In this document: positions 33,302 through 42,169 of the stretch, one piece after another
How positions within the stretch are numbered: the first letter of the stretch is position 1
Layout: the number at the start of each line of letters is the position of its first letter
Assembly (NCBI GenBank): GCA_022508805.1
Contig: JAFLUM010000006.1
Coordinates: 58,654-122,653, forward strand
Direction: 5' to 3'
Source of the DNA: Oscillospiraceae bacterium
GTDB taxonomy: Bacteria > Bacillota > Clostridia > Oscillospirales > Acutalibacteraceae
DNA length: 64,000 nucleotides
Made by a program: the position numbers and the translations under genes
Notes under the pieces: model-generated
What the model was told of the DNA's origin: nothing
Seen by the model: the letters and a program-made list of their open reading frames with translations, nothing else
Database searches by the model: none

Positions 33302-34345
33302 TTAGTTCTGTGCCTTATGGTGTACAGGGGGGGTAGAGGGTGTAATAGCCTCAATATTCATACCCTCGTTTTGGTAATATTCGATAATTTTCGGCAATGC
33401 CTCAACGGTAGTTTTTTTATCTGCCGTATCGTGCATAAGCACTATTATGGTAGATGATGATTTCGGGTACTGGGAACAGGTTTCCACCTGTGACTTAACG
33501 GTGGTTTTTTTGCCTGTAGCATCGCCGTTTGAGCAGTTCCAGTCAAAATACACATACCCCTGCTCGGTAACCGATTTTGAGAGTCGGGTCATAATACCCT
33601 TTGAGTATTTTTTGCTTACGGTGTTGCTGGTACCGCCGGGGAAGCGAATAATTTTCGTATCGCAACCCGTTTGATCAAGAACTACCTTATGTATCTTTTC
33701 CAAATCCTCAAAATACGCTTTATCTGAGGAATATATCTTCGCATAATTGTGAGTATAAGAATGTAAGGCGATCTGATGTCCGCGATCCACAATATCTTTC
33801 ATATATTCATTGTATTTGCCGTTGATCACAAAAAAAGTCGCCTTAACGCCGTATCTGTCAAGAATATCCAGAATTGCGGGCGTATTGGGCGACGGACCGT
33901 CGTCAAAGGTCAGGTAAACCGTTTTACCGTTTGGCTGCACATTCGGTGATACCGTCGGCAGCACAGTTGCCTGCTGCTTTTCCTGCTCTTCTTTCTTTTT
34001 GGCGGCTAACTGTTTATTCAAGTTATCTATTTTCTTATTCAGCTCATCAACTACGCTCTGGTGCTCACTGCTTTCGGCATTCAGCCTATCCTCATAGGAC
34101 TGCTGTTCACGGCTGTTTTCCTCAATAAGGGACTCTTTTTCAGAAATCTCTGAATCGAGCTTGGAGCTGTACTCCTCCCCTTCTTCGCTTATTTTGCTGA
34201 TTCTGTCATTAAGCTGTGTTATATTCTGTTCACTTTGGCGATATTTTACCACAAAGTATATTGCGGTGACTGCCGATGCTAAAAAAAGTACGGATAAAAT
34301 GATGATTGCCGCCGCAGTCAATCTCTTTTTTGTAATTCCTTGCAT
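33302..34345 (-). CDS. Polysaccharide deacetylase (NodB/CE4) with coiled coil
   Basis: 347 residues. Membrane anchor (about 9-33), coiled coil (about 38-120) and a NodB domain (about 140-335). CE4 motifs are all present: TFDDGPS (base and metal Asp), HSYTHNY (metal His pair), RFPGG, DWNCSNGD and the LMHD near the end. It removes acetyl groups from N-acetyl sugars of peptidoglycan or another envelope polysaccharide, outside the membrane. PgdA-like activity, giving lysozyme resistance, is the most likely role. Single gene; no clear terminator after it. Confidence 0.93.
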   Translation of the reverse strand: MQGITKKRLTAAAIIILSVLFLASAVTAIYFVVKYRQSEQNITQLNDRISKISEEGEEYSSKLDSEISEKESLIEENSREQQSYEDRLNAESSEHQSVVDELNKKIDNLNKQLAAKKKEEQEKQQATVLPTVSPNVQPNGKTVYLTFDDGPSPNTPAILDILDRYGVKATFFVINGKYNEYMKDIVDRGHQIALHSYTHNYAKIYSSDKAYFEDLEKIHKVVLDQTGCDTKIIRFPGGTSNTVSKKYSKGIMTRLSKSVTEQGYVYFDWNCSNGDATGKKTTVKSQVETCSQYPKSSSTIIVLMHDTADKKTTVEALPKIIEYYQNEGMNIEAITPSTPPVHHKAQN

Positions 34346-34422
34346 TCTTATGTTTCGCCTCTTTCGGAACCTTTATGATTATATTCTACAACGATAATTT
34401 TCGATAATCAATCAAAAAATTA

Positions 34423-35160
34423 TTACACATTTGTAATATTTTCATTTTTTAAAAATTCAATATCTTTTTCGGAAAGCTGAGCTTTTTTAAGCATATCAGG
34501 TCGGTGCTTTGCAGTCATTAATAGTGACTGCTCGTGCCGCCAGCGCTCAATATTTTCGTGGTGTCCCGAAATAAGCACATCAGGGACTTTTTCACCGTTC
34601 CACTCATAAGGACGGGTGTACTGCGGGTATTCAAGCAGACCGCTGTAATGACTCTCAAGCTCCTTTGCCTCGTCATTAGGCAGGACTCCCGGCAGCATTC
34701 GTGCCACTGCGTCGGTAAGTACCAAAGCAGGAAGCTCTCCGCCCGTTAAAACATAGTCGCCCACTGAAATCTGTTCGTCAACTATACTGTCGATTATCCG
34801 CTGGTCCACGCCCTCATAATGACCGCAAAGTACGGTTATTTCGTCAAGGGATGCAAGCTCCTTTACCTTTTCCTGCGTGAGCACCTGTCCGCAGGGTGAC
34901 ATATATATAAGTCGGCTTTTTTTACCGCTTTTTTCACATATTGCCTTATAGCAGTCGTAAATAGGCTGGGTCTGCATAAGCATACCCATACCGCCGCCGT
35001 AGGGCGCATCGTCAACGCGGTTGTGCTTGTCGGCGGTGTAATCACGGATATTTACACATCGGATTTCAATAAAGCCGTTTGCGCGCGCTCTGCCTATTAT
35101 GCTTTCGGATAAAACCGCCTCGCACATTTCGGGAAACAGTGTCATTATGTTAATTTTCAT
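34423..35160 (-). CDS. trmD: tRNA (guanine-N1)-methyltransferase TrmD
   Basis: About 245 residues. SPOUT trefoil-knot methyltransferase; the conserved MKINIMTLFPEM start, DYTADKHNRVDDAPYGGGMGM, and the knot VGDYVLTGGELPAL with VLPNDEAKELESHYSGLLEYPQYTRP are present. It forms m1G37 next to the anticodon, preventing +1 frameshifts. The ATG at 35160 overlaps the end of rimM by 11 bp. The usual rplS downstream is absent: the next gene is a deacetylase. Confidence 0.97.
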   Translation of the reverse strand: MKINIMTLFPEMCEAVLSESIIGRARANGFIEIRCVNIRDYTADKHNRVDDAPYGGGMGMLMQTQPIYDCYKAICEKSGKKSRLIYMSPCGQVLTQEKVKELASLDEITVLCGHYEGVDQRIIDSIVDEQISVGDYVLTGGELPALVLTDAVARMLPGVLPNDEAKELESHYSGLLEYPQYTRPYEWNGEKVPDVLISGHHENIERWRHEQSLLMTAKHRPDMLKKAQLSEKDIEFLKNENITNV

Positions 35161-35668
35161 CGTCAAAAAGTCCCTTGATCGGATTTATTTTTATTATACC
35201 GTTTTCCACGTCGGTATCTATAACTATTTCCTTAACTGCGGGAATGAGCACCTCTTTGCCGTCGGGGGTTTTTATATGCCACACGTCATTTGCGCCCGTT
35301 TCGCTCACATCGCAGACGGTTCCTAAGCTTTCGCCTGAATTACAGTCAAAAACCCGGCATCCGAAAAGTTCTTGAATAAACCAGCTGCCACTTGGCAAGC
35401 GGGCATCGCTGCGTTTGATATACAAGACGGTATTTTTAAGCTCACGTGCCTTATCCACGTTATCTACGCCGTCAAGCATAAGGATAACGATATTCCCATG
35501 CGGTCGCGCTGACAACACCTTGACAGACTTACTGCCGCTCGCATCAAAATATAAGGTTTTGAATTTTTTTACGAATTCGGGAGTATCGCACCACGGATTA
35601 AAGCGTACCTCGCCCTTTATTCCGTGGGTAGAGACGATCTGCCCCAATTCAAGATATTCTTTTATCAT
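35150..35668 (-). CDS. rimM: Ribosome maturation factor RimM
   Basis: 172 residues. Two beta-barrel domains: N-terminal LGQIVSTHGIKGEVRFNPWCD, then the PRC barrel with WFIQELFGCRVFDCNSGESLGTV and VWHIKTPDGKEVLIPAVKEIV. It assists 30S subunit assembly by binding S19 and the 16S head. A terminator-like hairpin separates it from khpA, but the next gene, trmD, overlaps it. Confidence 0.96.
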   Translation of the reverse strand: MIKEYLELGQIVSTHGIKGEVRFNPWCDTPEFVKKFKTLYFDASGSKSVKVLSARPHGNIVILMLDGVDNVDKARELKNTVLYIKRSDARLPSGSWFIQELFGCRVFDCNSGESLGTVCDVSETGANDVWHIKTPDGKEVLIPAVKEIVIDTDVENGIIKINPIKGLFDDEN

Positions 35669-35720
35669 AATCCTTACCTATAAGCCGAGAGGAGCAGAGC
35701 GCCACACGGCTTTACGTTAC

Positions 35721-35747
35721 AAAAAGGCAGACAAAACTGCCTGCCTT
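35721..35747 (-). terminator. Hairpin between khpA and rimM
   Basis: AAGGCAG and CTGCCTT arms, followed by TTTTGT on the minus strand. Could be a partial terminator inside the ribosomal operon, setting different levels for ffh-rpsP-khpA and rimM-trmD. Confidence 0.6.
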
Positions 35748-35761
35748 AACGACTAAAATAA

Positions 35762-35995
35762 TCAGTCAATGTCTACCTGTACTTTTTCGCCTGTACGGGT
35801 AGCGCCTGCCTTGACTACCGTTCTGATAGCCTTGGCGATCCTGCCCTGTTTGCCGATAACACGACCCATGTCGTTCTCGGCAACGTGAAGGTGATAAACG
35901 GTTATACCGCGCTCGTCCGCATCGTCAACGGTGACAGAAACAGCGTCGGGATCTTCAACAAGTCCCTTTACGATAGTAATAAGAAGCTCCTGCAT
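35762..35995 (-). CDS. khpA: KH-domain RNA-binding protein KhpA
   Basis: 77 residues: a single KH domain with the GxxG loop in VIGKQGRIAKAIRTVVKA. In Firmicutes KhpA pairs with KhpB/Jag to bind small RNAs and mRNAs and affects cell elongation and division. Located between rpsP and rimM as in most Firmicutes. Ends VQVDID. Confidence 0.94.
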   Translation of the reverse strand: MQELLITIVKGLVEDPDAVSVTVDDADERGITVYHLHVAENDMGRVIGKQGRIAKAIRTVVKAGATRTGEKVQVDID

Positions 35996-36008
35996 TTTGT
36001 GACCTCTC

Positions 36009-36254
36009 TTACTTTATTACGCCGCTCTTTTTAAGGAGATCCTTAACCGTATCGGTGGGCTGTGCGCCGTTCTTGAGCCACTGAGCCGCTTTCTCATTGT
36101 CGAGCTTTATCTCGGGGGGATTTTTCATAGGATCATAATATCCTAACTCCTCGATGAATCTGCCGTCTCTGGGATAGCGTGAATCTGCAACTACCACTCT
36201 GTAGAAAGGAGCTCTCTTTGCGCCCATTCTGCGAAGTCTGATCTTAACTGCCAT
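36009..36254 (-). CDS. rpsP: 30S ribosomal protein S16
   Basis: 81 residues. Characteristic [26 protein letters not shown] and [12 protein letters not shown]. Binds the 5' domain of 16S rRNA. ATG at 36254 begins the conserved N-terminus; the longer frame starting MEENK lacks support. The gene sits between ffh and khpA. Confidence 0.97.
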   Translation of the reverse strand: MAVKIRLRRMGAKRAPFYRVVVADSRYPRDGRFIEELGYYDPMKNPPEIKLDNEKAAQWLKNGAQPTDTVKDLLKKSGVIK

Positions 36255-36307
36255 TTTGTTTTCCTCCAAAATATATAAAATTATTTATTAAACACTTTCG
36301 TGTAAAA

Positions 36308-37666
36308 TCACATTGGGAAGCCGCCCATACCGTTCATACCGCCGAAGCCGCCCATTCTGCGCATTTGACGTCGGGCGCTCTTGGAATTGAGTTGCTTGAA
36401 CATTTTCTGCATTTGACGGTACTGATTTAGAAGTCGGTTAACGTCCTCAACCTGCATACCGCAGCCGGCTGCTATTCTGCGCTTTCGCGAAGGATTTATG
36501 ATATCGGGATTTTGACGTTCCTTGATCGTCATCGACTGTATTATGGCACGTACGCGGTCAAGCTGACGGTCATCCACATCAACGTCCTTGACCTTTTTAT
36601 TAACGCCGGGGAGCATTGAAAGGATATCCTTCATACTGCCCATCTTTTTAACCTGCTCCATTTGATCAAGCAGATCTTCAAGGTCGAATTTATTTTTGCG
36701 AAGTTTTTCTTCAAGCTTTGCCGCCTTTTTTGCATCAAGAGCGGTCTCCGCTTTTTCGATAAGCGACAGCACGTCGCCCATACCCAATATCCGTGAAGCC
36801 ATTCGGTCGGGATGGAAAGAGTCAAGCTCGTCAAGCTTTTCGCCCATACCTACGAATTTTATCGGTTTGCCCGTGACGGCTCTTGCGGAAAGCGCCGCAC
36901 CGCCACGCGTGTCGCCGTCCATTTTAGTAAGCACAAGTCCGTCAATGCCCAATTCGTCATTAAATGTCCCTGCTACCGTTACGGCGTCCTGACCTGTCAT
37001 GGCATCGACCACAAGAAGTATCTCGTGCGGGTGAACCTCGGACTTAATATTTTTAAGTTCCTCCATAAGCTCGCTGTCAATATGCAGACGGCCTGCCGTG
37101 TCGATAAACACATAGTCGTAGCCCTTATCTTTAGCGAGTTTCACGGCCTCTTTGGCGATGATGACGGGATTTGTCTGACCCATTTCAAAAACGGGCACTC
37201 CCACCTGCTCACCGACCACCTGCAGCTGCTTGATAGCCGCCGGACGGTATATATCGCACGCAACAAGCAACGGTCTGTGATTTTCATTTTTAAGCTTTAA
37301 TGCAATTTTTGCACAGTGTGTCGTTTTACCTGAGCCCTGAAGTCCGCACATCATTACTATTGTTGGCGGATGAGAGGCGTAAGCTAAGCGGGTTTGAGTT
37401 CCGCCCATAAGCTCGGTAAGCTCTTCATTGACTATTTTGATCACCATCTGCGCGGGAGTAAGGCTCTCCATAACCTGTGCGCCGATGGCACGCTCGGTGA
37501 CCTTTGCCGTGAAATCCTTTGCAACCTTATAGTTTACGTCCGCTTCCAAAAGCGCAAGACGGACCTCACGCATTGCCTCTTTAACGTCGTTTTCATTAAG
37601 ACTGCCTTTACTTCTCAATCTTTGAAAAGCAGATTCCAGTCTGTCAGACAAGCCCTCAAAAGCCAT
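36308..37666 (-). CDS. ffh: Signal recognition particle protein Ffh
   Basis: 452 residues. N domain, then G domain with GLQGSGKTTHCAKIA (P-loop), DTAGRLHID (G3), TKMDGD (G4) and GMGEKLDELDSFHPDR, followed by the methionine-rich M domain (about 300-435) that binds 4.5S RNA and signal peptides. The tail RRMGGFGGMNGMGGFPM is typical. It delivers ribosome-nascent chains to the membrane through FtsY. Eight bp after ylxM. Confidence 0.98.
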   Translation of the reverse strand: MAFEGLSDRLESAFQRLRSKGSLNENDVKEAMREVRLALLEADVNYKVAKDFTAKVTERAIGAQVMESLTPAQMVIKIVNEELTELMGGTQTRLAYASHPPTIVMMCGLQGSGKTTHCAKIALKLKNENHRPLLVACDIYRPAAIKQLQVVGEQVGVPVFEMGQTNPVIIAKEAVKLAKDKGYDYVFIDTAGRLHIDSELMEELKNIKSEVHPHEILLVVDAMTGQDAVTVAGTFNDELGIDGLVLTKMDGDTRGGAALSARAVTGKPIKFVGMGEKLDELDSFHPDRMASRILGMGDVLSLIEKAETALDAKKAAKLEEKLRKNKFDLEDLLDQMEQVKKMGSMKDILSMLPGVNKKVKDVDVDDRQLDRVRAIIQSMTIKERQNPDIINPSRKRRIAAGCGMQVEDVNRLLNQYRQMQKMFKQLNSKSARRQMRRMGGFGGMNGMGGFPM

Positions 37667-37674
37667 GATTTCTC

Positions 37675-38046
37675 CTATTCCGTCAATGACAGCGCTATTG
37701 ACTTTATCTTTACGGTTACGTCGTTGATTTCTCTGGAAAGTCCGTGAGACAGGTTGTATTCGTTGATGTCCTCCGCACAGCGGATAATATCGTTAAGTCC
37801 TTTTTGCAGATCCGCCTGTCTTTTTGAAAAGCCCAGCTTTGACTCCATATCGTAAAGGAGCGTTTCTGCCCGTTTGACGGCGTCGCGGACCCCCTGCCGT
37901 GTGATTCCCTCATTTTCGGCAATTTCGGAAAGTGAAAGATCATCGTTATAATAATAATTGAGATAATCGCGCTGCTTGGCAGTAAGTGTCTCGCCGTATA
38001 AGTCCAAGAGCATTGATATTTCAATATTATTCGCCACGATCTGCAC
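37675..38046 (-). CDS. ylxM: YlxM-family HTH protein
   Basis: 123 residues. UPF0122/YlxM family: LLDLYGETLTAKQRDYLNYYYNDDLSLSEIAENEGITRQGVRDAVKRAE is a sigma-70 region 4-like helix-turn-helix. In Firmicutes it precedes ffh, and YlxM is reported as an SRP-associated factor in Streptococcus. First gene of the operon, downstream of a perfect promoter at 38101-38129 and a strong inverted repeat at 38065-38100. Confidence 0.92.
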   Translation of the reverse strand: MQIVANNIEISMLLDLYGETLTAKQRDYLNYYYNDDLSLSEIAENEGITRQGVRDAVKRAETLLYDMESKLGFSKRQADLQKGLNDIIRCAEDINEYNLSHGLSREINDVTVKIKSIALSLTE

Positions 38047-38064
38047 CTCCCGTACATAAAAATT

Positions 38065-38100
38065 ACCGTTCTGTAAAGGGACTATACTTTACAGAACGGT
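38065..38100. promoter_or_regulatory. Inverted repeat adjacent to the ylxM promoter
   Basis: 14-bp perfect arms ACCGTTCTGTAAAG and CTTTACAGAACGGT with an 8-bp loop. It starts immediately after the -10 hexamer of the ylxM promoter, and on the minus strand is followed by AATTTTTATG. It can terminate transcripts from the upstream lipoprotein gene or, given its position over the start site, act as an operator or leader hairpin. Confidence 0.65.
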
Positions 38101-38129
38101 ATTATACTAAATTATCATTTTTTTGTCAA
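38101..38129 (-). promoter_or_regulatory. Consensus sigma-A promoter of the ylxM-ffh operon
   Basis: TTGACA (38124-38129), 17-bp spacer, TATAAT (38101-38106) on the minus strand. A perfect match, with an adjacent inverted repeat at 38065-38100. Confidence 0.85.
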
Positions 38130-38149
38130 GAGTTTTTTTGTTTTTTATA

Positions 38150-38653
38150 TCAGTCGTCTTTTGCGGGAATCTCATCCCAACTGATCGAACCGCCGCCTGA
38201 GCCGGAACCGATCTCTACTCCTCCGCCTGTGGGTTCGGTGTTCTCTGTAGGATCGTCGCCGTTAGGTTTATCCTGTCCGTTGTCCGTCGGTTGTTCATTT
38301 CCTGTCTGCTGTCCGTTACCTGTGGGCTGTACGTTGCCCGTCGGCTGACTTGACGAATTCTCGTTATTAGATGGCGGAGTTTTTTCGTCATTCTTCCCGG
38401 CATTAGGATTCGTTGTAGCCGTTACGAGCGTACTGATATCATCATAAAAGCCGTCTTCATCGGTGGTAACGGGAATTTTGTCACCGTCCACATTTGTAAC
38501 GTATAAATCGCCGTTGTCATCGACCGAAACCTGGAGCTCGCCGTTTGAAGGATCATCTGCCTTACTGTCGTCGGGCTTATCTTTTTTGCAGGCTGCAAAA
38601 ATCACAACGAACGCCAAAAGCAATACTGCGACGGCAATAATTTTTTTATTCAT
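38150..38653 (-). CDS. Low-complexity lipoprotein
   Basis: About 167 residues. Lipoprotein signal (FVVIFAACKKDKPD, lipid Cys near residue 21), then a short region with VDDNGDLYVTNVDGDKIPVTTDEDG. The second half is a low-complexity tract of Gln/Thr/Gly/Asn (repeats of QPTGN and similar) and a Gly-Ser run near SGSGGGSISW. No enzyme motif. Probably surface-exposed and of unknown function. Short repeats make the length likely to vary between strains. ATG at 38653 gives the standard signal peptide. Confidence 0.8.
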   Translation of the reverse strand: MNKKIIAVAVLLLAFVVIFAACKKDKPDDSKADDPSNGELQVSVDDNGDLYVTNVDGDKIPVTTDEDGFYDDISTLVTATTNPNAGKNDEKTPPSNNENSSSQPTGNVQPTGNGQQTGNEQPTDNGQDKPNGDDPTENTEPTGGGVEIGSGSGGGSISWDEIPAKDD

Positions 38654-38726
38654 TGGTACCACTTCCTATTTTTTATTACATCACTATATTAGCATACCGT
38701 AAAACGATTTGCAAGTATAAAATACA

Positions 38727-41105
38727 TTATTTCAGTTCTGCTATTGTAACGCCGTCCTCGCCCTCGCCGAATGTACCCAGACGAAAGCTGCGGATATTCG
38801 GGTGCTTGCGCAGATATAGGTGCACGCCTTTTCTAAGCGCGCCAGTGCCTTTACCGTGAATTACGGTTATCTCGTTTAATCCTGTCCGAAGAATGCTGTC
38901 GATGAATTTATCCAAGTCGAGCATAGCCTCCTCTACTGTTTTGCCGCGAATGTCAATGCTTGACGTGGCTGATGCAGTAGTCTGCGAGGACTGACGAACG
39001 TTTCGGACGCCGCCTTTTGATGAAGACGGGCGCTTTTTTTCGCCCATAAGACGTAAATCGGAAATAAGGGCTTTGAGCTTTATCACGCCGGACTGTATCA
39101 TAGCCGTGTTTTTCTTATCGTCGACCGATAAAACCACACCTTCACTGCCGAGGGATTTGACAAATACTCGGTCACCCTGCTTTAAGGGTCGCGGCAGAAC
39201 ATAATCGCCGTCGTCTTCTGAAAGCCCGTCGGTAATTTCGTCCATAATATCAAGCTGTTTTCCCATCGCTGCACGTGCTTTTCGGGCGATCTCGGCGAGA
39301 TTTTTCTCCTTAGCCTGTTCTTTTTTGAGCTGTTCAATCTCTAAAAGCAGTGAATTTCCTGCTCTGCGGGCATTTTCCACGATACGGTTTGCCTCGTTTT
39401 TGGCGCGCTCGATTTCCTTTTCGCCTTTTTTCTTTGACTCTTCCAAAAGCCTGCGAATCCTAATATTTTCACGCTCGATCCGTTCTTTTTCGCTCTCTAA
39501 TTTTGCGCGGTCGTCTTCCAAAGACTTGCGGGCGGCGTCAAGGGATTCAACGGCGTCCTCAAAGCGTGTATCGTCTTCCGAAATAAGCGTATGCGCAAAA
39601 TCTATTATATCCTCACCCACACCCAGTCTGCCTGCGATCGCCAAAGCGTTGGAGCGTCCCGGCATACCGATAAGAAGTCGGTAAGTTGGCTTTAAGGTGG
39701 ATACATCAAATTCACAGCAGCCGTTCTGCACCCGTTCGGTTTTCAGCGCATACTCCTTGAGCTCGGAATAATGCGTGGTGGATGCAATTTTAGCGCCATT
39801 GGAACGGAGCTTTTCAAGTATTGCAACGGCAAGTGCCGCACCTTCAACGGGGTCTGTTCCGGCTCCCAGCTCGTCGATGAGCACAAGGCTTTTATCATCA
39901 GCTGTGTTCAAAATGTCGACTATGTTTGTCATATGAGACGAAAAGGTTGAAAGTGACTGCTCAATGCTTTGCTCGTCGCCTATATCGGCCAGCACGTTGT
40001 CAAACACGCTGACTCGGCTGTTATCCGATACAGGCAGCATAAGTCCGCATTCCGCCATAAGAGTTAAAAGTCCGATAGTTTTTATGGATACCGTCTTGCC
40101 GCCTGTATTTGCACCTGTTATCACGAGTGTATCAAAGTCAATACCCAGCGAAATATCCACAGGGACTACCGTTTTCGGGTCAATAAGCGGATGGCGTGCT
40201 TTTTTGAGCAGTATTTCGCCGTCGTTATTGAGTATTGGGCGGCTTGCCTTCATTTTGTACGCCAAATGAGCCTTGGCAAAAATCAAATCGAGCATCACGG
40301 CGCTTTCAAAGCTGATTTTTATGGTATCCTCAAACTCCCCTGCCATGGCGGAAAGTTCCGTTAAAATCCGCTCAATTTCATCTTTTTCGCGGCTTTCAAG
40401 GACCTTTATCTCGTTATTCGCCTCAACCACGGCGGCAGGCTCTATAAATACAGTCGCTCCGCTGCCGGAGGTGTCGTGAACCATACCCGCAACCTCACCT
40501 CGATGCTCGGCACGGACGGGTACAACAAAGCGACCGTTGCGCTGTGTAATGATACTGTCACGTAAAAATTTAGAATAGCTGCCGGAATGTATCATACTGT
40601 CAAGCTGTTCTCGGATTTTATTTTCGTAATGACGCTTTTTGCGGCGTATTTCACGAAGCTCGGGCGATGCATTATCGCTTATTTCCGTTTCGGAAATGAT
40701 TGCGTTGGTGATTTTTTCCTCAAGATATTTATTGGGATAAAGTGAAGAAAACAAGTCATCAAGCACAGTCTGCATTCCTGAGCATTTTTCATGCCAAACG
40801 GTGATACCGCGTATAATTTTAAGCGTTACGGCAATTTTTAACAGCTCACCTGCGGAAAGCGTTCCCCCTGCCGCTGCACGGCTGAGCGCGTTGTTCACGT
40901 TTTGCAGTCCGCCGAAGGAAGGAGCTCCGAATTTGGCAATAAATATGTAAGCCGCCTCGGTTTTATCGAGCAGCTCGGATGCCTCAAAATAATCGGCTGT
41001 AGGCAATATGCGGAGTGCCGCTGATTTTGCATCGGCACTTGAAGCGGTTTCCGAAAGCATTTTGAGTATCTTATCAAGTTCAAGCGATATTATGTGCCTG
41101 TTCAT
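38727..41105 (-). CDS. mutS2: Endonuclease MutS2
   Basis: 792 residues. MutS core (lever and clamp helices), ATPase with Walker A VITGANTGGKTVS and Walker B LVLIDELGAGTDPVEGAA, a long coiled coil, and a C-terminal Smr nuclease domain (IDIRGKTVEEAMLDLD, then HGKGTGALRKGVHLYLRKHPN). MutS2 acts on branched DNA to suppress recombination and, in Bacillus, resolves collided ribosomes. Overlaps the recO stop by 4 bp. Confidence 0.97.
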   Translation of the reverse strand: MNRHIISLELDKILKMLSETASSADAKSAALRILPTADYFEASELLDKTEAAYIFIAKFGAPSFGGLQNVNNALSRAAAGGTLSAGELLKIAVTLKIIRGITVWHEKCSGMQTVLDDLFSSLYPNKYLEEKITNAIISETEISDNASPELREIRRKKRHYENKIREQLDSMIHSGSYSKFLRDSIITQRNGRFVVPVRAEHRGEVAGMVHDTSGSGATVFIEPAAVVEANNEIKVLESREKDEIERILTELSAMAGEFEDTIKISFESAVMLDLIFAKAHLAYKMKASRPILNNDGEILLKKARHPLIDPKTVVPVDISLGIDFDTLVITGANTGGKTVSIKTIGLLTLMAECGLMLPVSDNSRVSVFDNVLADIGDEQSIEQSLSTFSSHMTNIVDILNTADDKSLVLIDELGAGTDPVEGAALAVAILEKLRSNGAKIASTTHYSELKEYALKTERVQNGCCEFDVSTLKPTYRLLIGMPGRSNALAIAGRLGVGEDIIDFAHTLISEDDTRFEDAVESLDAARKSLEDDRAKLESEKERIERENIRIRRLLEESKKKGEKEIERAKNEANRIVENARRAGNSLLLEIEQLKKEQAKEKNLAEIARKARAAMGKQLDIMDEITDGLSEDDGDYVLPRPLKQGDRVFVKSLGSEGVVLSVDDKKNTAMIQSGVIKLKALISDLRLMGEKKRPSSSKGGVRNVRQSSQTTASATSSIDIRGKTVEEAMLDLDKFIDSILRTGLNEITVIHGKGTGALRKGVHLYLRKHPNIRSFRLGTFGEGEDGVTIAELK

Positions 41106-41842
41106 TTTGTTATTTCCTTATAAAAATCAAGTGTTTTAAAGTTTCTTTGTAATCGTGAGAGCAAATATTTTTCGGTTATAAACGCAAGCTCAGACAACGC
41201 TGACTCTTCCATTGTGAAGGAATATATTTTCTCAAAATCCGAAAAAGCAATATGTCTCAGTGCCCTTACAAGCCCAATATCCAGTGGAAAAAGCGCATCT
41301 GAGGATATACAGTTTTCGCAGTATAAAAGTCCGCGCTCAATATCAAGATACATAGTGTTCGTTTCATATTCGCCGCAACGCTCACAGGCGATAAGATTGG
41401 GCATATATCCCGCTATGCACATAAGGCGAAGCTCGGTAATAGCCTTTATTTGATCGTGCGGCATTGTTCCCTTTGACAAAAAGTGAAAGGAATTCAAAAT
41501 AAGACGCAGATATTCTTCACTCTGCTCACCCTCTTGAACGAGCGATATTATAATCTCTGAAAAATACTGAGCAAGGGTTATTTTTTCCAGGTCACTGCGG
41601 AGTCCGAAAAAGGTTTCGAGAGGCTGTGCCTCGTCGATTATGTAGCTGTCCTTTGACCTAAAAACAGACAGCTTTGAATAACAGAACATTCCCGTGGCAC
41701 TGTTTTTACGGTTTTTAAAGCTTTTTGCTCCGCGGACAAACGCACGCACAAGCCCACCTCGGCGTGTAAGCACCGTTACGAGCTTGTCCTTCTCACCGAT
41801 ATTCTGTTCCTTGATTATCAGCCCATCCGTATTCGTCCTCAT
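41102..41842 (-). CDS. recO: DNA repair protein RecO
   Basis: About 246 residues. N-terminal OB-fold starting TDGLIIKEQNIGEKDKLVTVLTRRGG, then a helical part with a four-cysteine zinc site (CERCGEYETN and CENC). It loads RecA onto SSB-coated DNA with RecR. ATG at 41842 fits the family start and has GGAG 9 bp upstream. This start lies inside the end of yqzL, a 50-bp overlap in a different frame. Confidence 0.95.
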   Translation of the reverse strand: MRTNTDGLIIKEQNIGEKDKLVTVLTRRGGLVRAFVRGAKSFKNRKNSATGMFCYSKLSVFRSKDSYIIDEAQPLETFFGLRSDLEKITLAQYFSEIIISLVQEGEQSEEYLRLILNSFHFLSKGTMPHDQIKAITELRLMCIAGYMPNLIACERCGEYETNTMYLDIERGLLYCENCISSDALFPLDIGLVRALRHIAFSDFEKIYSFTMEESALSELAFITEKYLLSRLQRNFKTLDFYKEITK

Positions 41843-41957
41843 CGTACAAGTCTCCGTCGTCTGTCGGAATTCGGCTTTCAAGGGATCTTCTGTAGACCAG
41901 ATAGTCCTCAACCTTGCCGCTTTTTGTAAATCTGCTCCAAATTGCCATACTGTCCAT
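41793..41957 (-). CDS. yqzL: YqzL-like small protein
   Basis: 54 residues: MDSMAIWSRFTKSGKVEDYL, then VYRRSLESRIP and an acidic end (DLYDEDEYGWADNQG). The opening (IWSRFTKSGKVEDYLVYR) matches my memory of the tiny YqzL protein encoded between era and recO in Firmicutes. Start ATG 41957 has GGTGGT 7 bp upstream; an internal ATG at 41948 is possible. Its last 50 bp overlap recO in another reading frame, suggesting translational coupling. Function unknown. Confidence 0.72.
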   Translation of the reverse strand: MDSMAIWSRFTKSGKVEDYLVYRRSLESRIPTDDGDLYDEDEYGWADNQGTEYR

Positions 41958-42093
41958 ACAAATTACCACCTTTTCTAATAGTAATTTGCGTAGACAGTTT
42001 TAGTTTATAAGTGGAAATTATAAGTAAAAGAAGTAAAGAGTTATTGAATTGACAAGGGTGATTTGCGAGAGATTTTTTGTCGTAAAAAGGCGT

Positions 42094-42128
42094 GAAATCG
42101 AAGAAATACTTTGTGTATTTCGAGATTT
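42094..42128. terminator. Hairpin in the era-yqzL gap
   Basis: GAAATAC and GTATTTC arms extended by partial pairing of GAAATC and GATTT. The 212-bp gap (41958-42169) holds no other feature that I could support. On the minus strand this could end era-side or start recO-side transcripts; T-runs are weak. Confidence 0.4.
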
Positions 42129-42169
42129 TTCAACGCATTTACGGCGGAAAAGATCCGCAAAGCACCGAT

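Noticed and set aside
42094..42128. Hairpin as a dispersed repeat element
   Set aside because: The sequence looks like intergenic repeats I remember from related bacteria, but only one copy is in this window, so no repeat family can be claimed.
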